DNA of 64,000 nucleotides from Perognathus longimembris pacificus (Eukaryota > Chordata > Mammalia > Rodentia > Heteromyidae), in the NCBI RefSeq assembly GCF_023159225.1, contig NC_063162.1:97296880-97360879 (forward strand), read 5' to 3'. The translations under genes were made by a program, and so were the position numbers. The number at the start of each line of letters is the position of its first letter. Within the stretch, counting starts at the first letter, position 1. Below the pieces are notes generated by a model. The model did no database searches. It was given only the letters and a program-made list of their open reading frames with translations, and had not been told where the DNA came from. Shown here piece by piece: positions 60,500 to 64,000 of the stretch.

Positions 60500-62126
60500 T
60501 TGCTAGTCTTTCATAGGTTTACACTTATTTTAATATTGAAATCTTTATTGTGTATAAAATGAAACAAGTTTTATGCTTCTTGTGAATTACTTCAGAGGTT
60601 TGTAGTTAAAACAATTGCCTTGGGTTCTCAACTACAATGAGGTAGAAACGTCTGTGAATTTGTGTATTATACATGGATGTCTTTGGAAATTAGTCTAAAG
60701 AATTTTCCTTTCAATCTGTGGCAGTAATATATGTCACAAGAGAAAAAAATTGATTAGTTTTCGATGTTGCCTAGCACGTAGCCTTCTTTTGGGTAAAGAG
60801 TTAAATTATTAGTTTGTTGTAGGTGTCCTGGAATTAGAAAAAAAATGTTCAGGGAATCCACAGGGGTAGAAGTTCTTAAAAATGATTGTTTTCTACATTC
60901 ATTGGCCTGAGGATATTCCATTGGGGAACACAAAATTATTTAAGTTTTCCTTATTTGAAATGGCTTTTTAAAAAATGAAAGTAATTAAAATATTGTGTAA
61001 AAACTGTTAGATCTAGTTATTTTTAAGTTTCTCACGCTTAAATATTTTTCTGTTCTATATGTTCTTTTATTTTTTACATAGTCAATCATTTGCAGGCACT
61101 CTCAATCAAGGCAGCAAGGTGTCAATTGAGAGGATGTGCTATTGAACTCTTAGACTGATGGCTTTCTGTTCATTGAAAGACATAGGTTATATAGCTAATG
61201 AGAACTGTCTCTAGGGAATAAAATTTAGTAAATAAGCTAGATTATAATTAGATATTGGAAAAAATTTAACATGTCTCATGCAATCTTTCCATTTGGAAGT
61301 GTTGTTTTTCTCCCAGGCCTTCTATACATTTGATATTGTCTCTGACATGTAAAGGAAACTTTAGATAATTTTATATCTTCATACATAGAGAGATATGATG
61401 ATTTAGACAAAAATGTATAAAAGACCAAATTAAGCAAAGCCTAAATACATTACTTGAAAGCTATTTGGTTCCATGGAGTAAGCTATTTTTAAAATCAATC
61501 CATTTTGGCCAATAAGCTTGATTCAAATGTATTTGAAAAATGTACCCACTTTCAATTTAACAGTGTGAAAGAATTAATTTGAATGGTCTTGATTGGCGTG
61601 ATTATGTCTTAATTGAAGCAAATTATGTCTTTGTTAAGGCAAAATTGAACTGTCCAAGGATTTAGAAACAGAAAATTATACTCAAAGGATTTCATTGATT
61701 AGACAGAGTATTTGTATTTATTTGATTATTTTTTAAAAAAGATTGAGATAAATTGTATGGCAATTAAAAATGAATACTGATTAAGGTAATCACTGAATAA
61801 GTGTGTTTTTCTCTCATGACACTAATCCCAGTGTTTGATATTGAATATTATGATTTTTAATTTTTTTAAGATAGTAGGAAAATCTGTCATATCTCTCTTG
61901 CAGTTCATTGGATCAAGACTTCAATTAGGACTCTCCCTCTGTTGTCACTACTGCCTTTTCATCCAGGAAAGAAAATAATATAGGCTTAGCTCAGTTGATT
62001 CTTTTTTATCTTAAGTTTAAATTACCAAGACTCTAAGATTTAGTCTAATTACAATAGAAATTACTTTAAAGCATTGGAAGGGAGTGAAGAAAAAGAATTT
62101 AAATAGGAATAGTGCACTTACCTTTT
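60499..62126. other. repeat-poor AT-rich sequence
   Basis: No gene or repeat recognised across 1.6 kb. It is rich in TAATTG/CAATTA-type words, especially 61480-61720. Confidence 0.4.
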
Positions 62127-62330
62127 CTTAGTTTTTATTGTCAAAGTGATGTACAGAGTGGTTACAGTTCCATCTGTCAGGTATTGAGTACATTTGTTTT
62201 TGGACAGTGTCACCCCCCACCTCTCACTTTCATATTTTTCCCTCCTCACCCCTTCTGCCCCAAGTTGTATAGTTCATGCACTTACTTTTTTTTTTTAATG
62301 TCATGTTGGTCACCATTGTACAGTGTCACC
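62127..62330 (-). mobile_element. LINE-1 3' UTR fragment, variant type
   Basis: Reversed L1 end: TTTTTATTGTCAAAGTGATG, ACAGAGTGGTTACAGTTCCA, TTTGGACAGTGTCACC, C/T block, AAGTTGTATAGTTCATGCAC. Groups with 2425 and 33395. A second C/T-rich block at 62370-62415 may belong to related sequence. Confidence 0.82.
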
Positions 62331-64000
62331 AAATAACAGTTAACCTTACAATGTGAGATACATACTCTTCTCCCTTCTCCCCCCTTCCTCCTCCTCTCAT
62401 TCCTCCTCCTCCTAGAAAAATAAAGAAAAATTTCCAGAACCATAAATGAGAGAGAGTTCACAATTAAAATAGTGGTCTACTTATACCCCTGCTAATATAC
62501 AGCACTATTTCACACATGTACTCTTCTTTTTATGTCATATGACCTTTTCTTTAAGGTAAGGAGGTGTAAAATCTGAGAGCATAAATATAAGATTAAACAG
62601 GAACATATAGCTTATTTATTTGAAGAAGCGTAAGTAGGCTTATGACAAAAGAAGAATTGCTTGTGGAATGGACAGATAAGTTCTGTCTCAGTCATTTCTG
62701 GGCTGTGCTTTGGTTTCTATCTAGAAAAAGCCATACTTGGGAATGCTTCTTTATTTGGAGAACTGGGTGACTCTCACAGGTGTTTGTGGATGTGGCCTGT
62801 CACTTCTCACTGTGTGACCTATATTCTCTTCTGGGATTCAGTTTGCAAAGAAGAAAGAAAGATTAGAGAAGTAGGAAATTCTTTGGGAATTTACAAGTGG
62901 CAGTCCTGAAGTTTGGGATTTAGCATTTCCTTTCCAAGCATTGTCAAGTACAATTCAGAGTAAAACTTAGAACTCTTGACCAGTAGTAAGGATTTATGAG
63001 GATCTCTTGCTTAATGATTTCTGCAGGGAGAGTGAGTCTGTCAAGCTTTGGGCCAAGTGTCCAAGGGGAAATATAAACCAGGAATCAATTTCTCTAAGGC
63101 TAGAATGTGCTGTTCATTCTTTAATAATCTTTATACACAGGCCCCATTCCTTCTAGTTTATAACCATAGATATTGACTATAGGTGAAATGGCAAGAATGA
63201 AATCCCCTACCCCTCCTGTCTGCCCCCCCCTTCCAAAAAAAACCAAAACCCAACATTTGTCTGACTGCTTTGCTGTATGCATGCCTGCCGATTCTCTATG
63301 GCTTTTTCCTTTAAGGTCTTTTCAGGGCAGGGATCCTGTTGTTTCCCTCTCTGTGTGAATGTTTGCTGATTCTATTTTTAACATTACATCCTTTGTATTG
63401 GCTGCTACAAAGCTGGGATGACCAAATGTCCTGTTTCTCACCCCCCCCCCCCAAGTTTTTCCTGGTTAAGTTCCATTGTTTTGTTCATGATACCTAGAAA
63501 GCCTTTTGGGACAGCAGGCTGTGCTTCTGTAATCACTGGATCTAAATTTAAGCAAAGCTATGCCTTTAAAGTTGTGTGGTGTTACTTTTCAGGAATCCCT
63601 GTAGTTAAGTTAGTCAAGTGACCACAGAGAAAATGACCTAAGGCTCCAAAGTAGGGAGCCAGTTTACATGGATTTAAGAGATCCTATCAAAGTGAGAACT
63701 AGCCACTGTGGTAGTCCACTGCTTTCCAGATGGTCTGAGAACTGACACCCTCCCCTCCTCATAACCCTTTTATCTTAGCCCCTGACACAGATATTAATAA
63801 ATCACCCTGAAATGAGATTCTGAAAGCTTTTCAGGCTTAGGGTGATAATGATCATATGAAGGGTCCCTTTTGTCTGACGGGCTCTTCTACCTCCAGACAC
63901 TGCATGTTTTCCCTGTAGGGACACTGGCCCCTTTCCAGGGATAAAAATTTTAAAGAGACTTCCCTTTATCCCAATGTCATTAGATGAGTTGAAACATGAA
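62331..64000. other. unassigned sequence to the window end
   Basis: No gene or confident repeat. C-runs occur at 63222-63231 and 63441-63453. The last 300 bases are slightly G+C-richer without a recognisable element. Confidence 0.4.

Noticed and set aside
1..64000. CRISPR arrays, operons, ribosome binding sites or bacterial terminators
   Set aside because: The repeats are mammalian SINE, LINE and LTR types; no regularly spaced direct repeats or prokaryotic gene layout exist.

Overview
This window is nuclear mammalian DNA. I recognise no confirmed protein-coding gene, RNA gene or CpG island in it. Nearly all the open reading frames are short and explained by repeats (poly-T or poly-G tracts, SINE heads, (TG)n runs). 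The organism is most likely a rodent of the Geomyoidea (kangaroo rats, pocket mice, pocket gophers). The most abundant young repeat is a dimeric SINE: an ID-like, tRNA-Ala-type left unit (A box TGGCCTAGTGG, B box GGTTCGATTCC) fused to a second unit, like the IDL-Geo SINE described from that group. Typical mouse or rat B1 and B2 elements and primate Alu are absent. The species call rests on repeat recognition only.

Layout. 1-12 kb is dense in nested insertions: an L1 3' end (804-1484), a MaLR-type LTR split by a SINE (1745-2255), an old SINE split by two younger ones (2931-3620), an L1 tail split by a SINE (5478-6003), an MLT1-like solo LTR (6907-7270), a 337-bp composite SINE (10727-11063) and another L1 end (11213-11710). 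12-23 kb holds (TA)n/(TG)n tracts, old SINEs, MIR remnants and a 0.9-kb L1 3' end carrying the end of ORF2 (15007-15919). 24-31 kb holds an L1 with an open ORF2 C-terminus (24808-25667), two dimeric SINEs, an MLT1-like LTR and an L1 end. 33-45 kb is older and AT-rich, with a MER2/Tigger-like DNA transposon (38590-38907), a large AT microsatellite at a SINE tail (40861-41000) and an L1/SINE junction (43628-43970). 45-54 kb is the quietest part; it contains one weak candidate coding exon on the minus strand (46362-46615). 54-64 kb holds an old L1 with a younger L1 just behind it, more L1 ends, microsatellites and a repeat-poor AT-rich tail.

The window reads as intron or intergenic sequence shaped by L1 machinery: 5'-truncated L1 copies, with SINEs mobilised in trans. 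Exact target-site duplications (11-16 bp) can be read directly for many insertions, giving a relative order of events. I found no undescribed gene system. The most useful leads are the L1-SINE junction without a SINE A-tail, the tail module shared by two SINE families, two small hairpins and the candidate exon.
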